DNA of 64,000 bases from Warburgia ugandensis (GCA_035236585.1 CP141130.1:28717501-28781500), one strand, 5' to 3'; numbered from the stretch's first letter, positions 51,790 through 63,849 are shown. Made by a program: numbers and translations. The notes: generated by a model from the letters alone, not told the origin.

Positions 51790-51996
51790 GGACATTCCCC
51801 ATAAGCGATGTGCTGCATCGAATCCCGGGTGCAGTGAAAAATAGGCAAGGGTTGCTAGGGCATTCTCCTAGAAGTGACATGTTACTTCGGATCCCGAGTG
51901 TAGTGAAAAATGGGCAAGGGCTGTTCAAGCGTCCCCTCGGAAGCGACGTGCTACATCAAAACCCAAGTGCAGTGAAAAGTGGACATGGGTTCACAC
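51790..51996 (+). repeat. 5' tandem monomers of LINE copy 2 (three of about 70 bp)
   Basis: Units start at 51790, 51858 and 51929. Each has the order CATTC(C/T)CC..AGCGATGTGCTGCAT, ATCCCGGGTGCAGTGAAAA and GGCAAGGG. LINE copy 1 keeps about two diverged units at 29945-30100. LINE 5' monomers often hold promoter activity; here that is inference. Confidence 0.8.
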
Positions 51997-52040
51997 CATG
52001 GAGGTTGAGAAAGGTGATAGTAAACAGGGTATCTCCAAAA

Positions 52041-52532
52041 CATAAGGTTAGGATCACTACATGGAATATAGGGACACTGACAGGTAAGAGTTTGGAGTTT
52101 GTAGATACGATGAAATAGAGGAGAGTTAACATCGCTTGTATTCAAAAAACCAAGTGGACAAGGGCTAAAGCTAGAGAAATATATGGGTATAAATTATGGT
52201 ACGTAGGAAAGGAAAATAACAGAAATGGTGTAGGAATAATAGTGGATAAGGAATTAAGGGATAAAGTTGTGGATGTTAAAAGAATCAGTGATAGAATTAT
52301 AATAATAATAATTGTTCTAGGAGAGCAAATTATAAATGTTATAAGTGCATATGCACCACAAGTAGGGTCACAAGATATAATCAAGAGACAGTTTTGGGAA
52401 GATATGGAGGGAGTCGTGCAACAAATTCCCAACACTGAGGGGATACTTATAGGAGCAGACTTAAATGGCCATGTAGGAAAAGATAAGGAAGGTTATGATA
52501 GAATACACGGAGGGTATGGTATAGGTGAATGA
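52041..52532 (+). pseudogene. LINE copy 2 endonuclease domain
   Basis: One frame reads VRITTWNIGTLTGKSLEF, a stop at 52116-52118, then RVNIACIQKTKW, NGVGIIVDKELRDKVVDVKR, ISAYAPQVG, RQFWEDMEGVVQQIPN and GADLNGHVG. These are the motifs of the APE-type endonuclease of RTE elements. The family has Q-E-T-K-W where this copy has QKTKW, so the catalytic Glu is replaced by Lys. A stop after GGYGIGE at 52530-52532 and a frame change lead into the next segment. The usable start is uncertain because the frame runs open back into the 5' monomers. Confidence 0.85.
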
Positions 52533-52564
52533 AATGAGATGGGGAGAATATTCTCGATTTTGCT

Positions 52565-53196
52565 TTGTCATATAACCTATCCATTGCAAATACACTCTTT
52601 AAGAAGAGGGATGAATACTTAATAACCTTTAAAAGTGGACTTCATAAAAGCCAAATAAACTTTTTTCTACTTAGGAATAATGAACGAACTATATGTAAGG
52701 ATTGTAAGGTGATACCCGGTGAGAGTTTAACCTCACAACATAGGTTAATGGTTATGGATATCCATATCAAAAGATGGAGTAAAAGAACTGAAATTAATAC
52801 AAATTCAAAAACTAAGTGGTGGAACTTAAAAAGAGAGAAAATAACCTATTTAAAAAATAAGTTGATGGTAGAAGAAAATTGGACTATGAAATAGAAGTAA
52901 ATACCATGTGGACTACTATGGTTGAGTCCATTAAGAAAGTGGCAAAAGATGTCTTAGGAGTATCTAAGGGTAAAAGGCTATTAGTAAAGAAAGCATGGTG
53001 GTGGAGTGAAATAGTGTAAAAAGTTATGAAAGAAAAACTAATGCGTTTTAAAGCATGGTAGAAGATTAGAAATAATAAAAACTATGAACAATATAAGAAT
53101 GTTAAAAACATTGCTAAGAGAATAGTAAGTGAGGCTAAACTTAAAGCATATGATGAGCTTTATAATAGATTAGGAACAAGACAAGGTGAGAAAGAT
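52565..53196 (+). pseudogene. LINE copy 2 endonuclease C-terminus and linker
   Basis: SYNLSIANTLFKKRDEYLITF, then KSQINFF, CKDCKVIPGESLTSQHRLMV and IKRWSKRTE, matching the end of the RTE endonuclease (S-Q-I-D-F and S-x-x-x-Q-H-R, carrying the last catalytic Asp and His; here SQINF has Asn for Asp). From 52895 to 53196 the sequence still resembles the linker but has several stops in each frame. Confidence 0.75.
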
Positions 53197-54386
53197 GTGT
53201 TTAAACTTGCAAAAGTAAGAGAACAGAAGGGTAAGGACTTAGATCATGTTAGGTGTATTAGAAGAGATGATTTAAGGGTATTAGTCAAAGATGATGAGAT
53301 CAAACAAAGGTGGAAAACATACTTTCAAAAATTGTTAAATGACAATGGCTCTGAGAATATAGGGATTGAAAATACTATAAATCTAAATAACATTGGATAT
53401 TATAGATATAAACGTAGGATTAGAATACTTGAAGTACAAGAGGCCTTGAAAAACATGAAATCAGGAAAGGCCATGGGGCCTGATGGTATACCCTTAGAGG
53501 TTTGGAAGCATATGGGAGATATTGGGGTAGTTTGGTTGACGAAGTTGTTTAACAAGATTATAAAATCAAAGAAAATGCCTGATGAGTGGAGGAAAAGCTC
53601 TATTGTACTAATCTATAAGAATAAAGGAGACATTCAGAGTTGCACTAATTATCGAGGGATCAAACTTATGAGCCACACCATGAAACTTTTTGAAAGAGTA
53701 ATTGAGAAGAGGCTACGGCATGAAACAAGTGTATTGGAGAATCAGTTTGGTTTCACGCCTAGGAGGTCTATCATGGAAGCTATTTTCTTACTAAGACAAT
53801 TAGTAGAGAAATATAGGGAGGGGAGGAAAGACCTCCACATGTCTTTATTGACTTAGAGAAAGCTTATGATAGAGTCCCTAAAGAGTTAATATAGAGGGTG
53901 TTAGGTACTAAAGGGGTTTCTTAGGGGTATATAGACATAATTAAAGATATGTATAAGGGAGCGGTAACAAATGTTAAGACCACTAGTGGCATGATTGGTG
54001 ATTTTCCTATCACTGTAGGATTGCATCAAGGATCGGCATTAAGTCCATACCTTTTCACCTTAGTTATGGATGAGTTAAAAAAACATCTGCATGAGGAGAT
54101 TCCCTGGTGCATGCTATTTGTAGATGATATAGTCCTACTTGATGAGATAAGGGAGGGTGTAAACATAAAGCTAGAGTTATGGAGAGAAGCATTAGAATTT
54201 GAAGGATTTAAAATTGGTAGAACTAAAATAGAATATATGGAATGTAATTTTAGAAAGGAGAGTATGAGTGAAACACCAGTCAAGATTGATAACCAAGAAG
54301 TCCCCGTGAAAGACCACTTTTGGTACGTAGGATCATTGACCCATGAGAGTGGAGGGATTGAGAGGGAGGTTACCCAGAGAATCTAA
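53197..54386 (+). pseudogene. LINE copy 2 reverse transcriptase domain
   Basis: Two long segments. 53197-53856 (219 codons) holds EVQEALKNMKSGKAMGPDG, IPLEVWK, IYKNKGDIQSCTNYRGIKL and ENQFGFTPRRS. A frame change at about 53836 moves FIDLEKAYDRVPKELI to another frame, and 53949-54386 (145 codons) holds PITVGLHQGSALSPYLF and the catalytic box CMLFVDDIVLLDE (FVDD, both Asp kept). The motif order is RT1 to RT5 and beyond. By family standards the palm is complete but interrupted. Confidence 0.92.
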
Positions 54387-54820
54387 GTGGGTTGGAAAAA
54401 ATGGGGATGTGCACCTAGAGTTTTATGTGATCGGCGGGTGCCATTCAAACTAAAAGAAAAATTCTATAGGATGGCTATAAGGTCAGCTATGTTTATGGAT
54501 CAGAGTAGTGGGTAGTTAAGGAACATCATACTCATAGGATGAGTGTCACAGAAATGAGGATGTTGAGATGGATGAGTGGTAAGACAAGAAAGGATAGAAT
54601 TGGAAATGAAAATATTACAGAAAATTTAGGGGTAGCACCAATAGGTAATAAGATGAGGGAGACTAGACTTAGATGGCTTGGACATGTTCAAAGGAGACCA
54701 ACAACGGCACCAGTTAGAAGGAGTGAGGCAATACAAGTAGAAGGAAAGGGCAAGGGGAAGGCCCAAAAGAATGTGGATAGAAGTGGTGAGGAAAGATTTA
54801 AAAACTTTGGGACTAAATGA
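54387..54820 (+). pseudogene. LINE copy 2 C-terminal domain
   Basis: VPFKLKEKFYRMAIRSAM, then a frame change near 54490, then the 93-codon frame 54539-54820 with MSVTEMRMLRWMSGKTRKDR, GVAPIGNKMRETRLRWLGH and VQRRP. These are the usual closing motifs of the RTE protein. The stop at 54818-54820 is close to the expected end. Confidence 0.85.
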
Positions 54821-55078
54821 AGCCATGGTATTTAATAGAGTGGAATGGAGGAATAAGATTCATGTGGCCTACTCCTAATTGGGATAAGGTCTTGATGATG
54901 ATGATGATGATGATTATGTGAGTGATGTTGGATTCCATTTTTTGAGTACATTACAATTATTAAGGTTTTCAACTCAAGATTCTATCTCCAAATTCCATTT
55001 TTCTCAATTTTTTTTTCCAATTTCCCATAATTTCACAAAATTAATTATTTCTTGAATTTAAAGATAGCAGATATTACA

Positions 55079-58000
55079 TCCTACCAACCTTATAGAAAAT
55101 TTCATCCTCAAACTTTAAAATATACGTACCTCAAGAGAAGGGCTTTGGATGGGTATGTCCCATTTTGTCCTCCGTCTCCCACATAACCTCTTGCTCTGAG
55201 TGATGCTGCCAAAGGACCTTGATTAGAGGAATGATGGTCTTAGTCCTCAACTCCTAGATCTTGCTATCCAAGATCCATATAGGGTGCTCCTCAAATGTCA
55301 AATCAAGTCGTACCTCTCTTAGGATCTGCTCTAGTACGTGGAATGGATCCAGCATGTTCTTCCCCAACATGGAAATATGGAAGACATCTTTTACTCCAAC
55401 CAATTGAGGGGGCAAGGCTAACTAATAAGCAACAAGTCCAACTCTACTTAGGATCTCTAAAGGATCAATATATCTGGGGTTGAGCTTCCCTCTGACACCA
55501 AATCTCATCACTCCCTTCATAGGAGAAACTCTAAAAAATACATGCTCCCCAAGCTCAAATTCCAAGTCCTTCCGTCTCCTATCAGCATAGCTCTTTTGGC
55601 GGCTGTGAGCTATCAATAGTTGTCTCCGAATGAGTCGAACCTTCTCTACGCACTACTAAATTAACTCAGACTTTACCACTCATCTCTTCCCCACATCACT
55701 CCAGCACAAGGGAGATTGACAGGGTCTGCCATAAAGCACCTCATAAGGCGTCATGTCGATACTCGTATGGTAGCTGTTATTATATGCAAACTCCACTAGT
55801 GGCAAATGCTCATCCTAGCTATCCCTCTAATCCATGAAACAGGCCCTCAACATGTCCTCAATAGTCTGAATGGCCCTCTTAGACTGGCCATCCGTCTGTA
55901 GGTGGAATGATGTACTGAATCTCAACCTCGACCTCAGCGCCTCCTGTACACTTTGCCAGTACTTCGAGGTGAACCGTGTGTCTTGATTTGAAATAATTAT
56001 CAAGGGTACCCCATGTAAGCTCATGATCTCCCTAATATACAGCTTAGCCAAATTGTCCATGGTCTGAGTCTATCTGATGGGGAGGAAATGGGTAGACTTT
56101 GTCAATCTGTCAACCACAACCCATATCATGTCATGCCCGCTAGCAGTCGTCAGCAGGACCACTATAAAATCCATGGTAATGTGGTCCCACTTCCACTTTA
56201 GAAGGTCTAATGTTTGCAACAACCTCAATGGTCATAGATGCTCTGTCTTGACCTGTTGATAGGTCAAGCATTGTGCCACACACTCATTGACATCCCTCTT
56301 CATCCCATTCCACAAAAAATGTTGTCTAAGATCCTAGTACATCTTCCTACCTCTGGGATGAATAGAATATGAAGACTAGTGCACCTCCTAGAGCAAGTCA
56401 TGTCTCAACTGATCATCTACGGGTATCACAAATCTGCCCCTATACCTGATAGCTCCATTAAGCCCTTTAGAAAAATCGGCTTTATTGGCCATGCCCTATG
56501 TCTTAGTATCACTCATTTATGCCTAAAGGATCCTGTCAAGAAACCTGGATCGAGTCAAGAGGTTAGCAATCATCACCCTCGACTTTCTGCTCAAGGCATT
56601 AGCTACAACATTGGCCTTTCCTGGGTGGTATCGTATGTTAAAGTTGAAGTCCTTAAGGTATTCTCCATCCATCTCCGCTGTCTCATTTTCAAATCGCTCT
56701 GTATGAAGAAATACTTGAGGCTCTTGTGGTCAGTGTATACCTCAAATTTCTCATTGTACAAATAGTGTCTCTAGGACTTTAGCACAAATACGACTATTGC
56801 CAACTCTAAATCATGGGTCAGATAGGTCACCTCATACATCTTCAGCTGTCTAGATGCATAGGCGATAACCCTCTCATGCTGCATCAACATTACTCCTAAA
56901 CCTATGCCTGATGCATGACAAAACACCACGTAGCCACCCGAACCTGAAGGTAGGGCCAGTACTGGCACAGTAGTCAGTCTCTCCTTGAGCACCTAAATGC
57001 TCTGCTCACAAGCGTCAGTCTAGAAAAACCCGGTGTCCTTCCAAGTCAAGGTGGTCATGGGCAAGGCAATCCTCGAGAACCCCTCAATGAATCGTCTATA
57101 GTAACCTACCAAGCTGACAAAGCTAGGAATCTCTATCACTATCGTAGGCCTCTCATAGTGCAAAACCACCTCCACCTTAGTTGGGTCCATGGCCACACCA
57201 TCATTGGACACCACGTGCCCCAAAAACTGTACCTATTCTAACCAGAAGTTGCACTTATTGAGCTTCACATACAAATGATTATGGCGAAGTGTGTCTAACA
57301 CGGTGTGAAGATACTCCCTGTGAGCCTTGTGGCTAGGAGAGTAGACCAGGATATCATCCACGAATACAATCATGAACATATCCAAATAAGCTTGGAATAC
57401 CCTATTGATCAAGTCAATGACCACTATCAGCGCATTCGTCAAACCAAAGGGCATCACTAAGAACTCATAGTGGCCATACCGACTGCTGAACGCAGTCTTA
57501 GGGATATCCTCCTCCCTAATCCTCAACTAGTGATAGCTTGATTTTAAGTCAATCTTAGAGAATACTTGTGCCAACTGCAACTGGTCAAACAAGTCGTTAA
57601 TACGGGGCAAAGTATCCGGTTCTTCATAGTAACCATTTAGTAACCAATAATCTACGCACAGCCTCAAAGACCCATCCTTCTTCTTAATGAAGAGGACTGG
57701 TGCTCCCCAAGGAGATCCACTCGGCCTGATGAAACCCTTATCCAGAAGCCCCTGTAACTGTACTTGGAGCTCTCTCAACTCTGCAGGGGCCATCTTGGAA
57801 GGCGCCTTAGAGATAGGTGTTGTGTCTGTCACCAAGTCTATGGTAAAATCATTCTCCCTGCATGGGGGTAGTCTTGGCAGCTCACTGTCAATCGTCGTCA
57901 CACAGGCCAAAAGCACTCGGTTGCCTCGAGCGTAACACTAAGCCACTCTCATGGCTGAGATAACACAAAGGCTACTAATGCTCCTCTTGCCCTGGACTAC

Positions 58001-59631
58001 GATCATAGGTTGATCTGGTACACAACATCTGATTTGCTTCTTCCGGCTGTCTATCGTAACCCAAAACATCACTAACTAGTCCATCCCTAAGATAATGTCA
58101 TAATCCACCATATCTAAAAGAATGAGATTAGCATCCATCCTAACACCTAACATCTCCACCGGTACCCCCTCAAGGTACTCAATAGCCTCCATGGTCTCTC
58201 CTGCTGACATCAATATGTTTAACCCAAATGCTAACTCACACGTGTGCAAGTCAAGACATGATGCAAATGTATGTGTAATAAATGAATGGTAGACCCCGAG
58301 TCAAAATGAACTTTGGCATGCCTATCAGCTGCCATAAAAGTACCTTCCACCATCTGGTTTGAGGCCTGTGCCTATCCTGAAGTAATGACAAAGAAGCGTC
58401 CCTGACTACACAGTGCTGGCTCCATGGTAGCATCGGTCCTCGCTGGCCTATATCCCTGACCTCTTAATCCTGTTGCTGCTGGTGGTGGCATTGCTATGGG
58501 GCCTAATGCTGATGGCCCTGTCCTGGGCATAGTCACCCCAAGTGTCGGCTCTTACAATGAGGGCATGCTCTCCTACTTTAGTCTCTCCTTTGTCTAGGAG
58601 GGTATTGCTAGTTTGGAGCCCCATGGGGCTACATGGATGAAAAGGGCCTCTTGCCCTTTCAGGGTTGAAACATCTCTCCTTTACTCTGCACAAGGTTTCT
58701 CTCAAGCATGGAAGTCATGTTTGTCGTCTGTCTCACTGTAGTCGAGTGTGAGATAAGCACCTTGTGTCTCAACTACAGCATCAACCTGTTGATAAATCTA
58801 TCCATCGCCTATTGATTTGAGGCAAAAGGGGCAGCTACGAATCTCCATAGTCTAGTGAATAAGTTAAGATACTATTGAACCATCATACTCCCCTATGCCA
58901 ATGTGGTGAACTCCCTCTTCATAGCATGTAAGGCATGAGGAGGGAAGTACTACTCTTCAAAAATCCTCCTATAAAAGTGGTGTTGAGGATGGAGGGCGCA
59001 TCTGCTGTTGAGTCTTCCACCAAAACCTAGCCTCTCAAGTTAATAAGTATGTCGCTGTTTGACCTGATCCTTAAGTGGGACCTCCATCCCCTTAAAGGCC
59101 TTCTCTACCTCAAATAGTCATCTCTTTGCCACTATTGTATCTCTTTCCCTATGGAAGGTGGGTGCCATACTTTGAAACCTCTCGAGTTGCTTAGTCGATG
59201 AAATGCATATGCTTGAGGATCCTCCCTCTATAACTCCTGGCATAGGAGTTGTCTGTACCAGGTGGGATGACTGCACTGATGTGTCCTTGCGGACTGCTGT
59301 AGTGATTCCTGGGTGGGCAGAGTGCATAGCTTGCATTTCTGCTTAGACCTGCTATATAATCTACTAAGTGAGATGTGGCATAAGGCCCTAAACTATCTGG
59401 GCCACTACATCTGCCTCCTAATCCTCTTGCCTTACTGTCGCGGCAAGGGTAGCAACTGATGGAGCAGGGGTGTTCCTAGTCCTCTGTCAAGGAGCCATTT
59501 GTTAACAACCCAATATCACATTGTATAAGTATTTCTCCTATCTCTATCTAAGTCATGAACTTATGGCCTGTAACTTTAATTGGACCTTTAAAGTGGTGGT
59601 GATGGAATAAACCTGGGCTCTGATACCAAAT
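55079..59631 (-). mobile_element. Tekay/Del-like Ty3 retroelement, internal region (gag-pol), broken
   Basis: Minus-strand order: gag (about 59490-58750) with RFQSMAPTF and a CPHCKSRHLG knuckle-like motif; protease (about 58350-58000); reverse transcriptase (57916-57233) with [25 protein letters not shown] and FVDDILVYS; RNase H (about 56992-56771) with VIAYASRQL; integrase (about 56350-55800) with SNQDTRFTS; then RVSPMKGVMRFG and a chromodomain-type end (about 55420-55100). The gene order and the chromodomain end indicate a chromovirus of the Tekay/Del lineage. All expected parts are present, but the frame is broken in many places (ten or more), so this is a fossil. Boundaries between domains are approximate. 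Confidence 0.9.
59617..59628 (-). other. Primer binding site, initiator tRNA-Met
   Basis: On the minus strand TGGTATCAGAGC, three bases after the right LTR end (T59632). This is the standard site complementary to initiator tRNA-Met used by chromoviruses, and it fixes the minus-strand direction of the element. Confidence 0.9.
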
Positions 59632-61370
59632 TGTGACACCCCAGATTTTTCTAAACCTTTTTTCAAAGTTGTAATAATAATAATAATAATAATATATTTT
59701 TAAGAAAAATAGGCAGGATCCTTGAAAACAAAAACTCAAGATTTATAATTCTTACGTAGCGTTAAAAGAATTAACTAAAAACAAAAACCTCGAGGGTCAA
59801 CCACATTCCAAAACTACGACAATAAATAAAATCAAATCCAGATGCTCTGAGCATGCTTGATTTAAAACTATGATAAATACACAAGCTGAGAAAGGACAAT
59901 AATAATACAAGTCCAAAAGCCTCTAGGTTCCATCCATGATCACTACATCAACTACATCTGTAAATAAATGTACCCTATATAATAGTGTGGGTCCAATCCA
60001 TCCAAATATATAACCTCCAAGTACAGTCCTAAAAAGGTCTAATGAAGTCTGAGTGACATACACTAATTAGTCTTTGAACACAAGATGGTAGATGGTCCTC
60101 AAGTCCTCTTCTAAGTCCATGCTGATCCACCCACTTTCCTTTTTGACTATCACGCTCTAAATCTGAGGCATTACAAAACAAAGCAATGCCTCAGCAAGCT
60201 GTGCTTGTGCAGGTGATTATGAGAAATAAAACATGCAATAAACACTTAGGAAGAGTACCAATATCATGACAAATATCAATAGAGTAAATCATTTATAAGG
60301 CAAATGAAATCATCAAGCATTCAGAATGTAAAGATCATGAATATCATAAATCTGAACAAAACAATCAGGGTTAAAACATGCTTTTCGTTTGAGGCAAGGC
60401 AATATCAAAGCAAAACATCATGGCATGCAAGGCATGATCAAAACATAGATGAGCATCCATGAAACACAATAAGAATCTATGTCCACATCAAAATATAATG
60501 CATGTCATGATAGAATAGGGCACCGTACAAAACAAGCCCTAAGAGTGTTCCATGACACTCAATCACCAGTAGTGAGTACTCATACCAAATTCAGAGTCCC
60601 TCGCCTGTAGCTCGTACACCAGGTAGCTCGCTCAGCCGATAAGCTTGCCCACATAGGCGACTTCCTTGCCTGTAGCTCGCCTAGCCCATAGGCTTCCTCA
60701 CATAGGCGACTTCCTTGCCTGTAGCTCACACACCAGGTAGCTCACCCAGACCATAAGCCTGCCCACATGTAGCCACCCACATAGGCTTCACCTACATATG
60801 AATACCAGATGAGCATACAGAATAAGTGTATGGGCTACTATGTTGCAGTGGCAACCACACAAGGATCTCAACAACTGCCGCCCTTCGTCAACACCATAAT
60901 GGGAGACTTTCTCTATCCCCATTGGGAGGAACGAACTCGTAGGAGGGACTACCCATGATACCACCACCTACGTACTTGGCCTTGTACCACTCAAGGGTAG
61001 TGACTAATCATCATCATCACAAAGTCAGAGGGTGGGTGGCCAACCCTACAACTCTCCTAACATTGTACCCACTTGGTAGAAAGACCTGTCATAAAGCAGC
61101 AAAACATGCTATAAATCATGGAAAACTCCCAAGTGAAATAAACCTCAATAAACTGAATTAAAACACATGATAAAGTATAAACCATCACATGTGAAAACGT
61201 GGATAATCGTATAATCAATATCATGCTATCAAAAGCAAAGTAATAAACACATTTTAACAAACACGATAGGGCATAAAACACCTGCCTTAAGAATTTCAAT
61301 AGAGAAGTCATGATCATGAAATTAAGGAAAATTCTTAAAATGTAATCACCAACCTCAACAAATGTAGTAC
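59632..61370 (-). mobile_element. Right (5') LTR of the Tekay-like element, interrupted
   Basis: Begins TGTGACACCCCAG and matches 44191-45492 closely. It then continues with CGGGTGGCC-type and CACCTGCCTTAAG modules that correspond to the middle of a Tekay-like LTR. At 61371 another LTR begins abruptly, so the remainder of this LTR should lie beyond the window. The hairpin is at 60164-60193. A 60-70-bp tandem repeat (CTTGCCTGTAGCTCGC words, three units, 60600-60790) has only two units in the left LTR (45150-45300). Confidence 0.8.
60164..60193. other. Hairpin in the right LTR of the Tekay-like element
   Basis: TGAGGCATTAC, 8-base loop, GCAATGCCTCA: 11-base arms with one mismatch. Confidence 0.75.
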
Positions 61371-62834
61371 TGTTGATTGTTTAACCGCAAGTGCACGGGC
61401 TATTGTAGTGTAGCTTATGCAAGTATGGGTCGATCCCACGAGGACTTGATTTAAAATGGAGTTTTCAATAAAATTTAATTATGTAAAATTAAAAAAAAAT
61501 CACTCAAAATTACTGGAATTATTAAAATAAGAATCAATGTTCAGATCTAATAAACTTCTCAAAAATACAGAATTTTCAGTTCTTAAAGAAAACAAACAAA
61601 ATCAAATAATGAGAAAACACTACTTTCCTAGATCAATCTCTATCAAAATCTTCACTTCTGGTATTCTAAAAGCTAATCCACCTTTACAGATATCTTCAAC
61701 ACGTTCTTGATTAGTGATCCACCGGTCGATTTGACAGATTCTTCAAAATGGTCAAGATCTGGGCTAAATTGTGATTTCAAGATTTGGACGGTTCAGATTG
61801 GTTTATGGATCTCATATTGAAGATCAGAGACGTTGATTATCTCTAGGGATGTCCTAAGAATGAACCTATAAAATTAATTTGAAATCAAATGAGAAAAGAA
61901 GGAGAAATTGAAGATTTGGTTTTGATTAAGGCTAACCCATTGATGGGTTAGGCCTTAATTGATCTGATTTAGATTGGACAGTTCCTGGATAAGAAAATGA
62001 TGGATAAAACAGAACCGAGATAAACTGGGACACATATGGAATTAAAAGAAAAGGACAGAATTGTAATTGTCTTGAAAGAGAGAGGGGCAAAACGGGAATT
62101 AAATGGGAAATCTGGTTTTTAAGAAAAACCAGACGAAAACCTTGCGAAGAAGAAGACCAGAGGAGAAGGGAAAGGGAGAGGGAGAGGAGAAGAGAGGAGG
62201 AGGGAAGAAGAGGAGAGGAAGAGAGAGGAAAGAAGGAGGGAAACCCGACTTGGGTTTCCTTCCCCGGCCCGTGCCGTGAAGGGGAGAATCCTGCTGGATT
62301 AAGGGAGATGGAAGTGAAGGAGATGGATGCGTCGTCTGGGAAGGAGCCCGTCTGGTGTGGTGAAGGGCTAGAGAAGGACGTCGTCTGGTCGGTGATGGGT
62401 GCGTGGTGGGCAGATGCGGTGCGCTATGGAGGGTGGAACTTGGGCGTTGACGAGTAGCTAGGCAGACATCGGTGAATAGAGGACAGATGCCACTCTGTGC
62501 AGTGGAAGGACTGGGAACAACAATGAAGATGACGCCAGTGGAAGAGGGACTAGCAGACAATTGGTAGAGGGGTGATGCTGTTGATGAAGAAGAGAGGTAA
62601 GAAGCCTACAGAGGGAGCGAAGGAGTTGGGTGAGCAAAGAGGAGTAATGGTTGGTCTATTTGGTACTGCTAGGCAGATGACAGCAAACTAGTTGACATCG
62701 GGCACTAGCGTGGATGTGCAACCTAGAGCCTAGGCATGTCGGGATGGCAGAAAAACAATGATCTAGAATTGGCTAGAGGACAGATGGTGGGGGTTGGAAA
62801 GTGAAGAAAATGATGGGGTGAAGGAGGATGGAGA

Positions 62835-62835
<1 letters not shown>

Positions 62836-62924
<89 letters not shown>
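62836..62924. repeat. (GA)n microsatellite
   Basis: About 44 GA units inside the LTR. Confidence 0.97.
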
Positions 62925-62927
<3 letters not shown>

Positions 62928-63194
62928 GGATAAGATAGTTGAGATAGGAGAAGGAGATAGCAAAAGGAGAGTACGAGAGAGGGAGAGATAGAAAGAGAGC
63001 TTGGGATGAGAAGAAGGAAAAAGGAGGAGAAGGGAGAAGTGGGAGAATGGGAAGTGGGGGAGAGTTGGGTATGGTTGGGAAAGAGAGGAAGATGGGAAGA
63101 GAGGATAGAATGGAGAGAGATGAGAAGAAGCTAGAGGAGAGAGTTGGGTTCGGTTAAGAAGGAAGGCAAAAAGAGAATAAGGAAAGTGGGTACG

Positions 63195-63470
63195 TGAGAA
63201 TGAGGAAGGGAAAAAGAAAAGGAAAGAAAGAAGGAAAAGGAAAAGGAAAAGGAAAGAAGGAAAAAGAAAGAAAAGAAAAGAAAAACAAGGAAGGAAAGAA
63301 GGAAAAAGGAAGAGGAGAAGGAAAAGGAAAAGGAAAAGGAAAAGGAAAAAGAAAGAAAAGAGAAAAGGAAGGAAAAAAGGAGAAAAAGGAAAAAAAGGAA
63401 AGGAGGGAAAAGAAAAGAAAGGAAAGAAAGAAAAAGAAAAAAGAAAAAGAAAAGGAAAGAAAGAAGTGGG
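63195..63470. repeat. Purine tract of GGAAAA and GAAAG units
   Basis: About 275 bases of almost pure A and G on the plus strand with loosely periodic GGAAAA words. The long minus-strand Phe/Ser/Leu frame (243 codons) and the plus Lys/Glu frame here are translations of this tract and the GA run. Confidence 0.9.
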
Positions 63471-63849
63471 GGAAAGGGTTGCCTTTTTCTCCATGATTCA
63501 AAATTTAGTTCCATTGTCTTCTAGGAAACTATCACATCCATCTTCATGGGTGATATGGTCCATCCATTGCTCATTAAGATGATCTGCACCGTTAACTTTT
63601 AATCATAGCCGTCTGTGAGTCCTTTGGTTGATCTGCAAAAGAAAAAACTAAATTAGAATCATCTAAACCGTACATTAATCATCTAATGAACTCTAATGAT
63701 CATCTGACCATTGATTTTGACAAATTAAGGTTTGGATGGTCAATTGGATTTAAATTCAAAATCAAGCTAAATTTTGTAAAATTGAATGGTTAGACGATCT
63801 AATTGAATGCTAAATTAGGGGTATTTTAACCAAAATTGAACACTTGACA

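Larger units (their letters stand above)
51739..54920 (+). mobile_element. RTE-type LINE, copy 2 (near full length)
   Basis: About 3.18 kb flanked by a 16-bp target duplication, AGTGGTGTTGGATTCC (51723-51738) and AGTGATGTTGGATTCC (54921-54936), one mismatch. Order: three 5' monomer repeats, APE-type endonuclease, linker, reverse transcriptase, C-terminal domain, and a (GAT)n tail (54892-54914), which is typical of the RTE clade. One polyprotein would be expected; here it is broken by a few stops and at least two frame changes, so it cannot make a working protein. It is far better kept than copy 1 and inserted into a Tekay-like LTR. Confidence 0.93.
44191..55078 (-). mobile_element. Left (3') LTR of the Tekay-like element, enlarged by insertions
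   Basis: 44191-45492 matches the right LTR (59632-~60975) closely from TGTGACACCC onward. The far end, ATATTACA at 55078, directly abuts the end of the pol region, as a 3' LTR should. Between them lie an LTR-like block from 45493 and a LINE at 51739-54920. The part at 51310-55078 outside the LINE has the usual LTR modules, including GTGTTGGATTCC. How much of 50200-51310 belongs to this LTR is unclear. Confidence 0.6.
61371..63849 (-). mobile_element. Athila-like LTR, edge of an element leaving the window
   Basis: 2,479 bp, TGTTGATTGTTTAACC to CTTGACA. The left end has CGCAAGTGCACGGGC and GGGTCGATCCCACGAGG, the cleanest form of the signature shared by the Athila-like LTRs here. Homologous to 20109-22004. 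It interrupts the Tekay-like right LTR and is therefore younger than it. It contains a (GA)n run and a long purine tract. Internal sequence follows at 63850, so this is the 3' LTR of a minus-strand element. Confidence 0.8.

Noticed and set aside
62099-62560. 153-codon Ser/Pro-rich minus-strand frame
   Set aside because: Low-complexity sequence within an Athila-like LTR; no start context or domain.
62763-63494. 243-codon minus-strand frame resembling a hydrophobic protein
   Set aside because: Phe/Ser/Leu translation of the purine tract and GA run.
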